A DNA stretch of 64,000 bases. It comes from Tretioscincus oriximinensis (Eukaryota > Chordata > Lepidosauria > Squamata > Gymnophthalmidae). The notes under the pieces are model-generated. The model worked only from the letters and a program-made list of their open reading frames with translations. It did not search any database and was not told the origin of the DNA. Every line of letters starts with the position of its first letter. Positions within the stretch are counted from its first letter, which is position 1. Location: contig JAJVDF010000433.1 of the NCBI GenBank assembly GCA_022410635.1, positions 232,871 through 296,870 of the forward strand, in the 5' to 3' direction. Positions 53,601-56,599 of the stretch are shown one piece after another. The position numbers were made by a program, and so were the translations under genes.

Positions 53601-55914
53601 TCATCACAAATATGCAGGTCCAAATGGGAAACAGCTAGATGATAAGAAGTTTCCTTAACGTCAAAATCACAAAACAGTTTCACAATCGCATCGTTGTGAT
53701 CAGTCGCGGCAGAAGACTGCTGTGTTTTCAGCTGCTGAGAACTGGGTGCAGGAGCAGAACTCTGTAAATATTGCAATAGATAACTTTATGGAAACTCCTA
53801 TTAGGCGTGTCAGAAACACTTCAGAGGGAAACCATTTCAAGCAATACTTTGGACTGTCATGTTAAAGAATGCTTTCCACCAGAGCCCTTCAAATACTATT
53901 TCAACTGGACAGGTTGTCTGCAGTATTTATCGTGACTCGAAACAGATACATTGTATGAATATGGTTGACAACAGAGGCGCACCGCACACCGTGCTCTGTC
54001 TTGGTATTGCTTCCTCCTTCTCCTCTCCTGCCTGCTCTCCTCAGCATCTCCCTCGTAGTAACAGCAGTCAATAGGCCCTCCTTGGTCCTCCGCGTTGTCA
54101 AATGAAACCCGTTTTTGAGGCTTCCAATAACTCCTTTTGCTATAGCAGCAACATCAGAATGCATGCTTGATCTCTCTCATATTAAACCGCTCAAATCTCA
54201 TTAAAAATTATCATTTAAATGTGTTAATTTGCCTTTTATTGTTAACCGCCCTCAGACCTTTAGGTTTAGGGTGGTCTAAAAATGTAAATAAATACATAAT
54301 TTTTTTTTATTATTATTAATAAACATGCAATTACGAATTCAGAAATTCAAAGCATTAGAAACCTTAATAGCCTGTTATATACTGTATGGTGTGGATGTAG
54401 GGAGGGACAGCAAAGCCATGTGGTTCCCAGGAACCAACAGTAGATGGCGCTAGAACATTTATATACATTTTAGCATTATGTCAATGGCTTAGCTACACAG
54501 TGGACCAATTGCGGCTTGATATTGTAAGAGTCAGGGGGCTTAGGGGACAAGTGAGTTTAAATGGAATTGTTTGCATTTTTGGTGAGATCTGAAGCTCCAG
54601 CCACTTTGAAACAAAAGTTTAAGGTCATCTGCACACGTTGTAATATAGGTATTTATTCATTTATTTGCATTTCTATACCAACCTAAATCTGAAAGTCTCA
54701 GGATTGTTAGCAATAAAAATGGAAGGGAAAGCTGTTTTTTTCAACCAAATGTGTTTGTAACTTTTATTATTTTAACTGTCCTATTTTAACTGTTTAATTT
54801 TTTTTTTACTGTGATCCTCCCCTGAGATATTTGAGTAAAAGGCAAAATATAAATACACATAAGTAAATAAATAATCTAAATGACATGGCAGGACTTTGAT
54901 GCCTATAGTGTTTTTGACCAAGTAAAGTGCTTGTAACTAGAAAGAAAGACCAGACAGTATTCCAATGGCTATGATAGCAATTCACAAAAGTATAATCGGT
55001 AACAGCCAGCAATTTAACAAATTTAACAAGCAGAATCATATAAAGTGCAAAATAAACTTTTCAACAGGCAGAGTCATGGTGAATAAAGACTTTTGTATAT
55101 TGGTACCAGTACTCTGATACTAACTGTTGCTACTGATGCTGTATGTACTTTGATAGTGCTTAGCAGTACTAAGTCCTTTTCTTGATTCGGCATGTTTTTG
55201 AAAGCAGTTAGTTCAGAGCAGAGGTGGGCAGTCCGCACGGACTGAGGGAGATTAGGCAGGGTGGAAGAACAATCATTGACCGTTCTGAGGAAGGAGGATG
55301 TGAGCTGCTGGAATTGGCTAATCTGATCCTCTGGTGGGCAAGAATTAAAGAACTGCTGAATTTGAGATGGAGTTTGTAACAACCCCCTAGTAATAAGAGG
55401 GTACCCCCTATGGACGGGATCGAAGGTGAATCAGAGTCCATTCAAGAAATAAGGCCTAAATCCAGACTGAGGGGATCAAATACACTTCCTTCTGAGCTGA
55501 ACAGCTACAGAAAATCTGGGATACCCTGTCTCTAGTGGGTGGACTTCTGTTGCTGCAGCCAACAGAATCAACTCACAGTTAGAGGCACGACTTACTGCCT
55601 AAATCCAGAGAAATGTAGGGACCGTTTCTGACAATGCAGAGCAACAATCAATTATACGCTTAATTCTTGTTACGTCAACTATAAATTATTTTCATTTTTA
55701 TCCATTTCTATTAAGTCGCAATTTTAAAAAATGATTAATTTACCTGCGGAGGTTCAGAGGCTAAGCTTTTCCTTTGTTCTGCTGACTTTTCTATTGCCTC
55801 ACTCAGGGATTTTGCATACTGCACCATCGCTTTCAACTGAGAATCAGTCAAAACCCACAGCAAATCATCCAAGATCAAAATCAGTTTGGAAGCCACCACG
55901 TTGCAATCCTTTAA
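14568..55914 (-). CDS. BLTP3B: BLTP3B-like bridge lipid-transfer protein gene (exons in this window)
   Basis: Fifteen minus-strand exons join in phase into 1,219 codons plus a stop. They encode all but roughly the first 230-245 residues of a UHRF1BP1L/SHIP164-type protein. The assignment rests on recalled similarity to the human protein: '[20 protein letters not shown]', '[16 protein letters not shown]' and '[11 protein letters not shown]'. The paralogue BLTP3A fits less well, for example lacking NDAIVKLF. Members of this chorein/VPS13-like family form a hydrophobic groove that carries lipids between membranes; SHIP164 acts on endocytic and early endosome-to-Golgi vesicles and binds syntaxin-6. 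The C-terminus ends in a heptad-like helix. All introns are GT-AG. The chorein_N exons, promoter and start codon lie beyond 64000. No frameshift or internal stop was found, so the gene appears functional. Confidence 0.9.
14697..15136. other. Unassigned intron sequence
   Basis: Intronic DNA just upstream of the last coding exon. No repeat family was recognised here. Confidence 0.5.
15137..16057. mobile_element. Mariner-like MITE, split by an ERV-type LTR
   Basis: It begins CAGGGTGCTTCAAAAAATG after TA (15135-15136) and ends in CACCCTG before TA (16058-16059). The right half matches the element fragment at 6598-6712; the left half ends 'gttatttacnttttattta'. Removing the insert at 15244-15958 and one copy of its duplication leaves roughly 200 bp. 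Confidence 0.85.
15244..15958 (-). mobile_element. Solo LTR of an endogenous retrovirus-like element
   Basis: On the minus strand it begins TGTTGGGGTTAGCC and ends GAACCCCNGTTA, so the termini are inverted. Flanks GGCTTT (15238-15243) and GACTTT (15959-15964) form a 6-bp duplication with one mismatch. AATAAA occurs on the minus strand near 15420. There is no internal coding sequence, so this is a recombined solo LTR about 715 bp long. Assignment to a retroviral class is not possible from this alone. Confidence 0.75.
16080..17120 (+). mobile_element. L1-like LINE C-terminal fragment with 3' tail, split by CR1
   Basis: The open frame 16116-16661 shows '[20 protein letters not shown]' and '[13 protein letters not shown]', the CX2-3CX7-8HX4C-type C-terminal motif of vertebrate L1 ORF2. 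A CR1 3' end occupies about 16676-16975. The L1-like 3' region then resumes ('tgtatgagtgtattttgtta') and ends in 'aataataaaactatatttta' plus A-rich sequence. Confidence 0.75.
16676..16975 (+). mobile_element. CR1 LINE 3' end nested in L1
   Basis: It runs from 'gggatttacttcctgaagag' to 'gatccagtatggttctgatg'. The text matches the 3' UTR of the large CR1 at 22144-23829 in the other orientation. Confidence 0.85.
17230..17480 (-). mobile_element. tRNA-derived SINE (family 1), minus strand
   Basis: The tail 'ccctgccctatacccaaagg', the body 'agttctaaagaactgtgact', and the inverted tRNA-like head near 17420-17475 are all present. It is moderately diverged. Confidence 0.82.
17515..17730 (+). mobile_element. 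L1-like 3' terminal fragment
   Basis: It ends in 'gttaatgttaataaaat' followed by T/A runs with Ns, the same style of 3' end as the L1 copies at 17100 and 19690. No conserved protein motif remains. Confidence 0.5.
18118..18212. mobile_element. Recurrent short TIR element (MITE) copy
   Basis: It reads 'cctgccatccacatgctagt', 'gtagactatggcag' and 'gcccagaataaggctcc', ending in 'gggacaggg'. This is the inverse orientation of the copy at 29700-29846. Confidence 0.65.
18565..20275 (+). mobile_element. CR1 LINE, split by a truncated L1
   Basis: The left part, about 18565-18620, is the RT text 'ctcttcagcctcaaaagatg'. The right part from 19704 resumes with 'gatctgatttaagtgtct' and runs to the 3' UTR near 20275. 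A further short CR1 3' piece, about 19956-20068 ('ggactgcccaggtgcatctg' to 'cttcttatgttctta'), sits inside the right part. Confidence 0.85.
18621..19703 (+). mobile_element. 5'-truncated L1 with 9-bp TSD
   Basis: The open frames give L1 ORF2 C-terminal text: '[20 protein letters not shown]' (18665 on), '[20 protein letters not shown]', '[20 protein letters not shown]', then '[16 protein letters not shown]'. It ends in 'taataaaaattttaaaaaa'. GAGAGGGGA flanks it at 18612-18620 and 19704-19712, a target-site duplication showing target-primed insertion into CR1. Confidence 0.9.
20276..21589. other. Intron, mostly unassigned AT-rich sequence
   Basis: Short pieces near 21040-21130 carry the 'gcaggagcttctgtagac' and 'cttcagaagc' motif also found at 11550 and 39500. 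About 21525-21590 is a LINE/SINE tail ('gccattggtcctagggtggg'). Nothing else was recognised. Confidence 0.5.
21590..21735 (-). mobile_element. CR1 3' end, minus strand
   Basis: It starts at 'acataagaagagccatactg' and carries 'gcccaccagatgcacctggg'. It ends at 'atggtatttcaagagtcctg', next to an (ATC)n/(ACC)n microsatellite at 21746-21782. Confidence 0.85.
21880..22143 (-). mobile_element. tRNA-like SINE (family 2), minus strand
   Basis: It contains 'tttttatactgc' tail text, 'agcggcttacaagat', 'gctgagttggctagagttga', 'gtggccgacacagag', and an inverted head near 22085-22135. The same order occurs at 27620, 31497, 34310 and, inverted, at 50735. The head resembles a degenerate tRNA (tatagcgattaaaag as A-box). 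Confidence 0.7.
22144..23829 (-). mobile_element. CR1 LINE, best-preserved reverse transcriptase copy
   Basis: The minus strand encodes the RT domain. From 23815: '[20 protein letters not shown]', '[13 protein letters not shown]', '[20 protein letters not shown]'. From 23586: '[14 protein letters not shown]', '[20 protein letters not shown]', '[20 protein letters not shown]', and the catalytic 'FADDTKLF' box. It ends with 'LLPEEVVV' text and the 3' UTR at 22144. A single frame change near 23575, where several bases are missing after RPI, separates the two frames. Two Ns lie inside. The endonuclease domain is absent, so it is 5' truncated and not autonomous. Confidence 0.93.
23832..23885. repeat. 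Tandem 12-mer (TATTTATAAATA-like)
   Basis: About four to five copies of a self-complementary 12-mer lie directly upstream (in CR1 orientation) of the truncated CR1. Each unit is itself palindromic. Confidence 0.85.
24125..24537 (+). mobile_element. Non-autonomous Helitron
   Basis: It starts TCATAAATAATAAAAGGCAT after A (24124) and ends GGACTAA before T (24538), fitting 5'-TC...CTRR-3' insertion between A and T. The body aligns end to end with the copy at 41638-41938 ('agggcttggaactt', then 'aggcatggatgggagc'). A degenerate 3' hairpin (ttgcattac...agttcaa) precedes CTAA. It holds a purine-rich insert and no Rep/helicase. It ends 57 bases from the donor side of the exon at 24595. Confidence 0.8.
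24595..24737 (-). CDS. BLTP3B: BLTP3B-like exon, penultimate
   Basis: The exon is 143 nt, entering in phase 1 and leaving in phase 0, with acceptor 'aaacag' and donor gtaatc. The joint codon with the previous exon is G|AT (Asp). The peptide carries '[18 protein letters not shown]' and ends DSAKEQ. ATQTSP is the conserved block remembered from the human protein; the surrounding Ser/Ala-rich residues diverge, as expected of a disordered linker before the C-terminal coiled coil. Confidence 0.9.
25035..25195 (+). mobile_element. LINE-derived 3' fragment with (AAAT)n tail
   Basis: It reads 'aaaacacttgaagacgcacc', 'tctttggctgtctcttccc', 'aattatgattttattgttaa', then a 'aatgcaaataaataag' tail. It matches 41395-41612 and resembles an L2-like C-terminal FRKRLKxHLF segment. 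MITE text precedes it at 24955-25030. Confidence 0.7.
25402..25510 (-). CDS. BLTP3B: BLTP3B-like exon
   Basis: The exon is 109 nt, entering in phase 0 and leaving in phase 1, with acceptor 'tttcctag' and donor gtttgt. It encodes [20 protein letters not shown] then [16 protein letters not shown]. The block ending DDGSF-IR is conserved in the family; human, as I recall, has DDGSFHIR. No open frame shows it plainly, because the minus-strand frame is closed by stops outside the exon. It was found by looking for the sequence missing between the neighbouring exons. Confidence 0.9.
25740..26720 (+). mobile_element. CR1 LINE, interrupted by an inverted CR1 fragment
   Basis: Plus-strand CR1 text runs 25740-25815 ('gcctttttgtaaatttatgg'), resumes near 25964 ('gaatatcatgtacaa', '[13 protein letters not shown]') and goes to the 3' UTR ending near 26700. 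The interruption at 25816-25963 is a minus-strand CR1 of the ATTCTATG subfamily ('catagaatcatagagttgga'). Confidence 0.85.
26721..27035. other. Unassigned intron sequence
   Basis: AT-rich, with no recognised feature apart from the short 'gcttgtagcacttaagagac' motif just before 27036. Confidence 0.45.
27036..27210. mobile_element. Recurrent short TIR element (MITE), larger copy
   Basis: The left end 'ggcccgatccccacgtggg' and the right end 'gttccatccggacggggcc' are inverted relatives. The right arm contains 'acccagaataaggttcc', the family's signature. It has no coding capacity. Confidence 0.65.
27600..27905 (-). mobile_element. tRNA-like SINE (family 2), minus strand
   Basis: It begins with 'gatttttataccccaccctt', then 'agctgagttggctagagttg' and 'ccatggccgacacagggc', with an inverted head near 27870-27905. 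An internal insertion of about 45 bases ('gtagtagtcattcatctgct') differs from the other copies. Confidence 0.7.
28053..28309 (-). CDS. BLTP3B: BLTP3B-like exon
   Basis: The exon is 257 nt, phase 1 in and 0 out, with acceptor 'tataacag' and donor gtatgt. The peptide includes '[20 protein letters not shown]', '[20 protein letters not shown]' and '[20 protein letters not shown]', ending in 'ISNARLNLK'. [20 protein letters not shown] is a strongly conserved block. It belongs to a late repeating-beta-groove (RBG) part of the lipid channel. The flanking open frame extends into the intron on both sides, but those ends are not coding. Confidence 0.94.
28860..29965. mobile_element. CR1 cluster: plus-strand copy then three minus-strand pieces
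   Basis: Bases 28860-29300 are a plus-strand CR1 3' end finishing 'cttatgttcttatg'. Bases 29295-29530, 29535-29700 and 29847-29965 are minus-strand ATTCTATG-type CR1 pieces (for example 'gttgaaagggacctccaggg'). The last break is caused by a MITE at 29700-29846. Confidence 0.8.
29700..29846. mobile_element. Short TIR element (MITE) inserted in CR1
   Basis: The CR1 text 'ggttgatcaccct' is cut and resumes at 'agaaagtttttttctgat'. The insert has inverted ends: 'cactgagccttattctgggt' on the left against the complement of 'agaatgaagcttagcaggga' on the right. The interior reads 'gcctgccatagtctacactg'. This copy defines the family boundaries. Confidence 0.75.
29966..30850. other. Intron, unassigned
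   Basis: No recognised repeat or coding motif. It contains a candidate LINE-like patch near 30480-30700 without a stable reading frame. Confidence 0.4.
30985..31990 (+). mobile_element. L2-like LINE C-terminal fragment, split by a SINE
   Basis: Bases 30985-31400 encode decayed text of the type '[19 protein letters not shown]' followed by '[17 protein letters not shown]' and '[20 protein letters not shown]', typical of L2/CR1-clade 3' ends. Bases about 31775-31990 continue with 'LQMHLFNL'-like text and the tail. A family-2 SINE at 31497-31775 separates them. Confidence 0.7.
31497..31775 (-). mobile_element. tRNA-like SINE (family 2), minus strand
   Basis: It carries 'ggatttttataccccactt', 'aagaggcttacaagggtatt', 'tagctgggttggctagagct' and 'ccacacagggc'. 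It is nested in the L2-like fragment. Confidence 0.68.
32260..32410 (-). CDS. BLTP3B: BLTP3B-like exon
   Basis: The exon is 151 nt, phase 0 in and 1 out, with acceptor 'ttgacag' and donor gtaaag. It encodes [20 protein letters not shown] then '[20 protein letters not shown]' and '[10 protein letters not shown]'. MSVVVFKI and LGNISxRHYL match the human protein as recalled. It likely adds beta-strands of an RBG unit. The ATG here is an internal methionine, not a start. Confidence 0.94.
32411..34047. other. Intron, mostly unassigned
   Basis: Short pieces of the recurrent MITE (33560-33640, 'cccagaataagactcagtgg') and of the 'agaagatctagaaag...cagattctatgg' motif are present. No further structure was recognised. 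Confidence 0.5.
34048..34178 (-). CDS. BLTP3B: BLTP3B-like exon with NAGNAG acceptor
   Basis: The exon is 131 nt, phase 1 in and 0 out, donor gtaaat. The acceptor reads TAGTAG (34181-34176), so splicing may start at 34178 or 34175, adding or dropping one valine. The peptide runs '[20 protein letters not shown]' then '[20 protein letters not shown]', ending [11 protein letters not shown] is the conserved core (human NYGETSPD as recalled). The composition is polar and probably disordered between RBG units. Confidence 0.9.
34310..34580 (-). mobile_element. tRNA-like SINE (family 2), minus strand
   Basis: It reads 'ttttaataaaccgctctgg', 'agagtggcttacaagatt', 'agctaggttggttgaagcc', 'tccacagccaacacagaagg', with the inverted head ending near 34575. 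Confidence 0.68.
35005..35577. repeat. Large interrupted inverted repeat
   Basis: The left outer arm about 35015-35080 ('ccaaatacaaggtaaaaacc', 'aaatggcagaatcagaagtg') is repeated inverted at about 35510-35570. The left inner arm 35190-35245 ('tgtaatatcaaagtccaagt', 'ggaatcaggaccagaag') is repeated inverted at about 35440-35495. The left arms are separated by an extra stretch of roughly 110 bases. The loop carries 'ctgaagaaggcctcatggtc' followed by 'aaagcgcgtctgg'. No open frame of note is present. Confidence 0.8.
35974..36156. mobile_element. hAT-type MITE with perfect 8-bp TSD
   Basis: CTCTAGAA occurs at 35966-35973 and 36157-36164. The ends are CAGTGGTTCCCAACC and, complemented, CCCTAGTTCCCACC. 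The length is 183 bp with no coding capacity. The 8-bp duplication and CAGTGGTTCCCAACC-type end are hallmarks of hAT non-autonomous elements. Confidence 0.92.
36713..36955 (-). mobile_element. CR1 LINE 3' end, minus strand
   Basis: It begins 'cataagaacataagaagagc' and ends at 'gtgtccataaacctgtctag'. A gap relative to other copies removes the 'ctgaacag' stretch. Confidence 0.87.
36956..38080. other. Intron; unassigned plus MITE copies
   Basis: Bases 36956-37720 are unassigned. Bases 37725-37830 and 37900-38080 hold overlapping recurrent-MITE pieces ('cactgagccttgttctggcc', 'cggcctgccatagtctacac'). Confidence 0.5.
38284..38459 (-). CDS. BLTP3B: BLTP3B-like exon
   Basis: The exon is 176 nt, phase 2 in and 1 out, with acceptor 'acaaag' and the less common donor gtttgt. 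The peptide runs '[20 protein letters not shown]' then '[20 protein letters not shown]' and '[18 protein letters not shown]'. The S-rich [26 protein letters not shown] block is characteristic of the family and is a likely phosphorylated linker. Confidence 0.92.
38810..39660. other. Intron with short repeat tails
   Basis: Bases 38820-39010 contain a minus-strand repeat tail ('cccttcaccattggtcccag') also found at 21525, 49880 and 51860. Bases 39440-39660 hold two direct copies of the motif 'gagactaaggaaaa...gaggcagca' and 'cttcttcagatgctatgg', the second more diverged. Confidence 0.5.
39816..41305 (-). CDS. BLTP3B: BLTP3B-like large central exon
   Basis: The exon is 1,490 nt (about 497 codons), phase 0 in and 2 out, with acceptor 'ctgttgcag' and donor gtaagg. 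The first part has '[20 protein letters not shown]', then '[19 protein letters not shown]' and '[20 protein letters not shown]', conserved RBG-groove sequence. '[20 protein letters not shown]' follows, then '[20 protein letters not shown]' and '[20 protein letters not shown]', another beta-rich block. The last ~170 residues are Ser/Glu-rich and poorly conserved, apart from '[20 protein letters not shown]'. There is no stop or N in 1.5 kb, which argues for purifying selection. Plus-strand open frames here are shadows. Confidence 0.97.
41395..41612 (+). mobile_element. LINE-derived 3' fragment with (AAAT)n tail
   Basis: It contains 'cagaaaacgcttgaagatgc', 'gatataggcggtataaaaat' and a 'aataaataaataaa' tail. 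It is the same family as 25035-25195, here with a longer 5' part. Confidence 0.7.
41638..41938 (+). mobile_element. Non-autonomous Helitron
   Basis: The 5' end is TCTTATATATAATAAAACAT after A (41637); the 3' end is CAGGCTAA before T (41939). A 6-bp-stem hairpin, GCATTA-ccg-TAATGC, lies about 6 bases upstream of CTAA, as is typical of Helitron 3' ends. The inner (GGAA)n-like tract lacks coding capacity. It is 301 bp and shares both ends with 24125-24537. Confidence 0.85.
41945..42178 (-). mobile_element. tRNA-derived SINE (family 1), minus strand
   Basis: It carries 'agttctaaagaaccgtgact', 'ggcccaaggtcacc' and an inverted head 'ctctaaccactacaccaaac'. It starts directly after the Helitron. Confidence 0.8.
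42490..42770 (+). mobile_element. L2-like LINE 3' end
   Basis: It contains 'ttatcccatatcaacctgcc', 'ctttgaagatgcacctcttt' and a degraded 'aattaataataaat' tail. It resembles the 31260-31320 and 31775-31990 pieces joined with a deletion. Confidence 0.65.
42950..43190 (+). mobile_element. CR1 LINE 3' end
   Basis: It starts 'atttatggacaccaagggta' and ends 'ggctcttcttatgttctta'. It belongs to the same subfamily as 16676 and 22144. Confidence 0.87.
43191..44041. other. Unassigned intron sequence
   Basis: AT-rich intron sequence up to the donor side of the exon at 44042. No feature was recognised. Confidence 0.5.
44042..44235 (-). CDS. BLTP3B: BLTP3B-like exon
   Basis: The exon is 194 nt, phase 1 in and 0 out, with acceptor 'cttcttttag' and donor gtacag. 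The peptide is '[20 protein letters not shown]', '[20 protein letters not shown]' and '[20 protein letters not shown]', ending LMIK. Nearly every position matches the human protein as recalled. The alternation of hydrophobic residues fits an RBG beta-sheet. Confidence 0.97.
44340..44995 (-). mobile_element. L1-like LINE fragment, minus strand
   Basis: The minus-strand frame at 44775-45011 gives '[20 protein letters not shown]', then '[20 protein letters not shown]' and '[18 protein letters not shown]', the L1 ORF2 C-terminal zinc-knuckle-like motif. Its 5' end meets a CR1 piece at 45005-45125 ('gctgcccagcttctaaccct'). Confidence 0.75.
45188..45329 (-). CDS. BLTP3B: BLTP3B-like exon
   Basis: The exon is 142 nt, phase 0 in and 1 out, with acceptor 'atttccag' and donor gtaagc. 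The peptide is '[20 protein letters not shown]', '[20 protein letters not shown]' and [26 protein letters not shown] and [14 protein letters not shown] are shared with human BLTP3B, as recalled. Confidence 0.96.
45480..45650 (-). mobile_element. tRNA-derived SINE (family 1), partial, minus strand
   Basis: The body piece 'gaggctgaaggagccccaaa' and the inverted head 'attctaaccacaaggccaaa' are present; the tail is lost. Confidence 0.7.
45893..46140 (+). mobile_element. tRNA-derived SINE (family 1), then (TTTA)n tract
   Basis: The head 'cagtttggtataatggttag' and B-box-like 'ccggtttgatttc' are in the correct order, and the body ends near 46060. A (TTTA)n run at 46073-46105 and a (TAG)n run at 46155-46172 follow, the latter probably independent. 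Confidence 0.75.
46310..46690 (+). mobile_element. CR1 LINE 3' end with a MITE insertion
   Basis: CR1 3' UTR text at 46320-46470 and 46555-46685 flanks MITE text at 46475-46545 ('ctgctataatctacaatagc'). The CR1 sequence resumes with 'gagaggggaacatgtgaggg'. Confidence 0.75.
46887..47005 (-). CDS. BLTP3B: BLTP3B-like exon
   Basis: The exon is 119 nt, phase 1 in and 0 out, with acceptor 'tctttgcag' and donor gtatgt. The first half ([20 protein letters not shown]) is variable; the second half ([18 protein letters not shown]) is conserved. VVVRLADxNIYQ is a beta-strand pair of the groove. The ATG-led open frame upstream is intronic. Confidence 0.94.
47341..47432. mobile_element. Recurrent short TIR element (MITE) copy
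   Basis: It reads 'gtccccactgacccttattc', 'ggaataggagcctgccatc' and 'gtgcagactacggcaggcc'. Confidence 0.7.
47766..47948 (-). CDS. BLTP3B: BLTP3B-like exon
   Basis: The exon is 183 nt, phase 1 in and out, with acceptor 'ttgaatag' and donor gtatat. The peptide is '[20 protein letters not shown]', '[20 protein letters not shown]' and '[20 protein letters not shown]', ending T. The joint codon G|AT gives Asp where human has Gly, as recalled. HWM-xSDATK-xxGWA and LLKQAVKDH are family blocks. Confidence 0.95.
48123..48468 (+). mobile_element. Solo LTR related to the gypsy element at 58022
   Basis: It starts TGTCATGAGTACATGACAT and ends CTACCATCACA. Flanks AGTAT (48118-48122) and GGTAT (48469-48473) match at 4 of 5 positions. 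A 'gattggcca' box followed by 'tgtataaatagaggg' (TATA-like) and 'gctgaataaac' (polyadenylation signal) repeats the layout of the 58022/62829 LTRs. It shares about 16 of the first 19 bases with the 62829 LTR. There is no internal region. Confidence 0.8.
48760..49130 (+). mobile_element. CR1 LINE 3' end
   Basis: It starts 'aaatattttctctatcacac', passes through the RT tail equivalents, and ends 'gctcctcgtatgttcttata'. It is strongly diverged. Confidence 0.78.
49131..50404. other. Intron; MITE and repeat tail, otherwise unassigned
   Basis: Bases 49793-49880 are a recurrent-MITE copy ('ccccactgagccttgctctg'). Bases 49880-50030 hold the 'ccttcaccattggtcccagg' tail. A short (CCAT)n-like run sits near 49400-49430. 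The remainder is unrecognised. Confidence 0.5.
50405..50652 (-). mobile_element. tRNA-derived SINE (family 1), minus strand
   Basis: It contains 'gagagaactctgaagaactg', 'agcccaagatcaccctgctg' and the inverted head 'ctctctaactaccacaccag'. The tail variant ('tttttatactctgcttttct') differs from that of 7621. Confidence 0.8.
50735..50975 (+). mobile_element. tRNA-like SINE (family 2), plus strand
   Basis: The inverse of the 21880 copy: 'ctctagccaactcagctatt', 'gtaagccttcaggcgaaaat', 'taagccgcttgaaaaagatc', ending 'ggggtataaaaactcaattc'. Confidence 0.7.
51250..51333 (-). CDS. BLTP3B: BLTP3B-like short exon
   Basis: The exon is 84 nt, phase 1 in and out, with acceptor 'tcttacag' and donor gtaaga. 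It encodes '[20 protein letters not shown]' then [27 protein letters not shown] is highly conserved in BLTP3 proteins. It is too short to appear as an open frame and was found by filling the gap between 'HAKEK' and 'SCDHW'. Confidence 0.95.
51495..51990. other. Repeat tails and MITE in intron
   Basis: Bases 51495-51560 are a (TTTA)n-led tail. Bases 51748-51835 are a recurrent-MITE copy ('cactgaaacgtactctgggt', 'gcctgccatagcttaagatc'). Bases 51860-51930 carry the 'cctctgccattggtcccata' tail. Confidence 0.55.
52440..53565 (+). mobile_element. L1-like LINE C-terminal fragment and 3' end
   Basis: The frames give '[19 protein letters not shown]'-type text, '[20 protein letters not shown]' and '[12 protein letters not shown]' followed by a stop, then 'WECHRI'. 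The 3' end shows 'ttatactcaaaataaacta'. Multiple stops mark it as a decayed copy. It ends within about 20 bases of the donor of the exon at 53581. Confidence 0.78.
53581..53761 (-). CDS. BLTP3B: BLTP3B-like exon
   Basis: The exon is 181 nt, phase 0 in and 1 out, with acceptor 'atttacag' and donor gtaagg. It encodes a variable Ser/Gln-rich stretch ('[20 protein letters not shown]'), then '[20 protein letters not shown]' and '[18 protein letters not shown]'. This block was the clearest basis for choosing BLTP3B over BLTP3A. Confidence 0.97.
53762..55743. other. Intron, mostly unassigned
   Basis: Bases 54200-54300 are a LINE-type tail ('ccgccctcagacctttaggt', '(AAAT)n'); a similar tail lies near 54650-54720. 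Bases 55060-55460 are unrecognised; open frames there lack family motifs. Confidence 0.5.
55744..55914 (-). CDS. BLTP3B: BLTP3B-like exon, most 5' in window
   Basis: The exon is 171 nt, phase 0 in and out, with acceptor 'cataacag' and donor gtaaat. The peptide is '[20 protein letters not shown]', '[20 protein letters not shown]' and '[17 protein letters not shown]'. [16 protein letters not shown] is a conserved feature of the N-terminal third, directly after the chorein region. Upstream exons were sought in 55915-64000 and not found. Confidence 0.97.
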
Positions 55915-55984
55915 CTGTTATGGAAGAAAAACAAATTATGTATATTTCATTTGTTTATTTATATTTCTCTCCTAGAAAGAATCA

Positions 55985-56575
55985 TAGTTTTCAGCATGTG
56001 AAGCAGCTGCAAAAAAGGCAAACAAAAACCTGGTTTATTAAGAGAAACATGGAATCTCAGTCATGTGAAGTAAATATTCCTCTCTACCTCGGTCAGACCA
56101 CCCCTAGAGTACTGTGTTCAATTCTGGGCACCTCAATTTAAAAAGAGCAAGTTAAAAGGAGAGTTATGAAGATGGAAAGTGGTGTGGAAAACGTCCGATG
56201 AAGAATGGTTAAGGAATCATGCTTAGTCTGCAAAAGAGAAGACAGAGAGCAGACCTGATAATTGCCTACAAATACCTGAAGGGCTTCCACAGAGCAGAGG
56301 GATCAACTTTGTTCTCATTGGTACATGGAAGGACTAGAAACAATGGGATGAAACTGCAAGGGAGGAGATATAGATTAGATATCAGAAAATAACTGTCTGA
56401 CAGGATGATAAACCAGTGGAAGAGGTTGCCTCAGAAGGTGGCAAATTCTCCTTTGCTGGAAGCCTCCAAACAGAAACTGGGCTTCCATCTGGGATGGTTT
56501 GTGAATCATGCATTGAGCAGGAGGTTGGACTAGATAACCCTGGAGGTTCAACTCTATGTTCTTAGGATTCCATGA
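55985..56575 (+). mobile_element. CR1 LINE (ATTCTATG subfamily) fragment
   Basis: It starts 'gaagcagctgcaaaaaaggc', carries 'ctagagtactgtgttcaatt' and RT-tail text with frameshifts, and ends 'caactctatgttcttagga'. It is related to 4567-5096 and 63116-64000. Confidence 0.82.
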
Positions 56576-56599
56576 TCTAAGACTAGCATGAAAAGCTAC

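Noticed and set aside
55208..55441. Candidate extra exon of the BLTP3B-like gene in the intron 53762-55743
   Set aside because: The flanking exons join in phase (Q|SS) without it, and the open frames show no similarity to the family.
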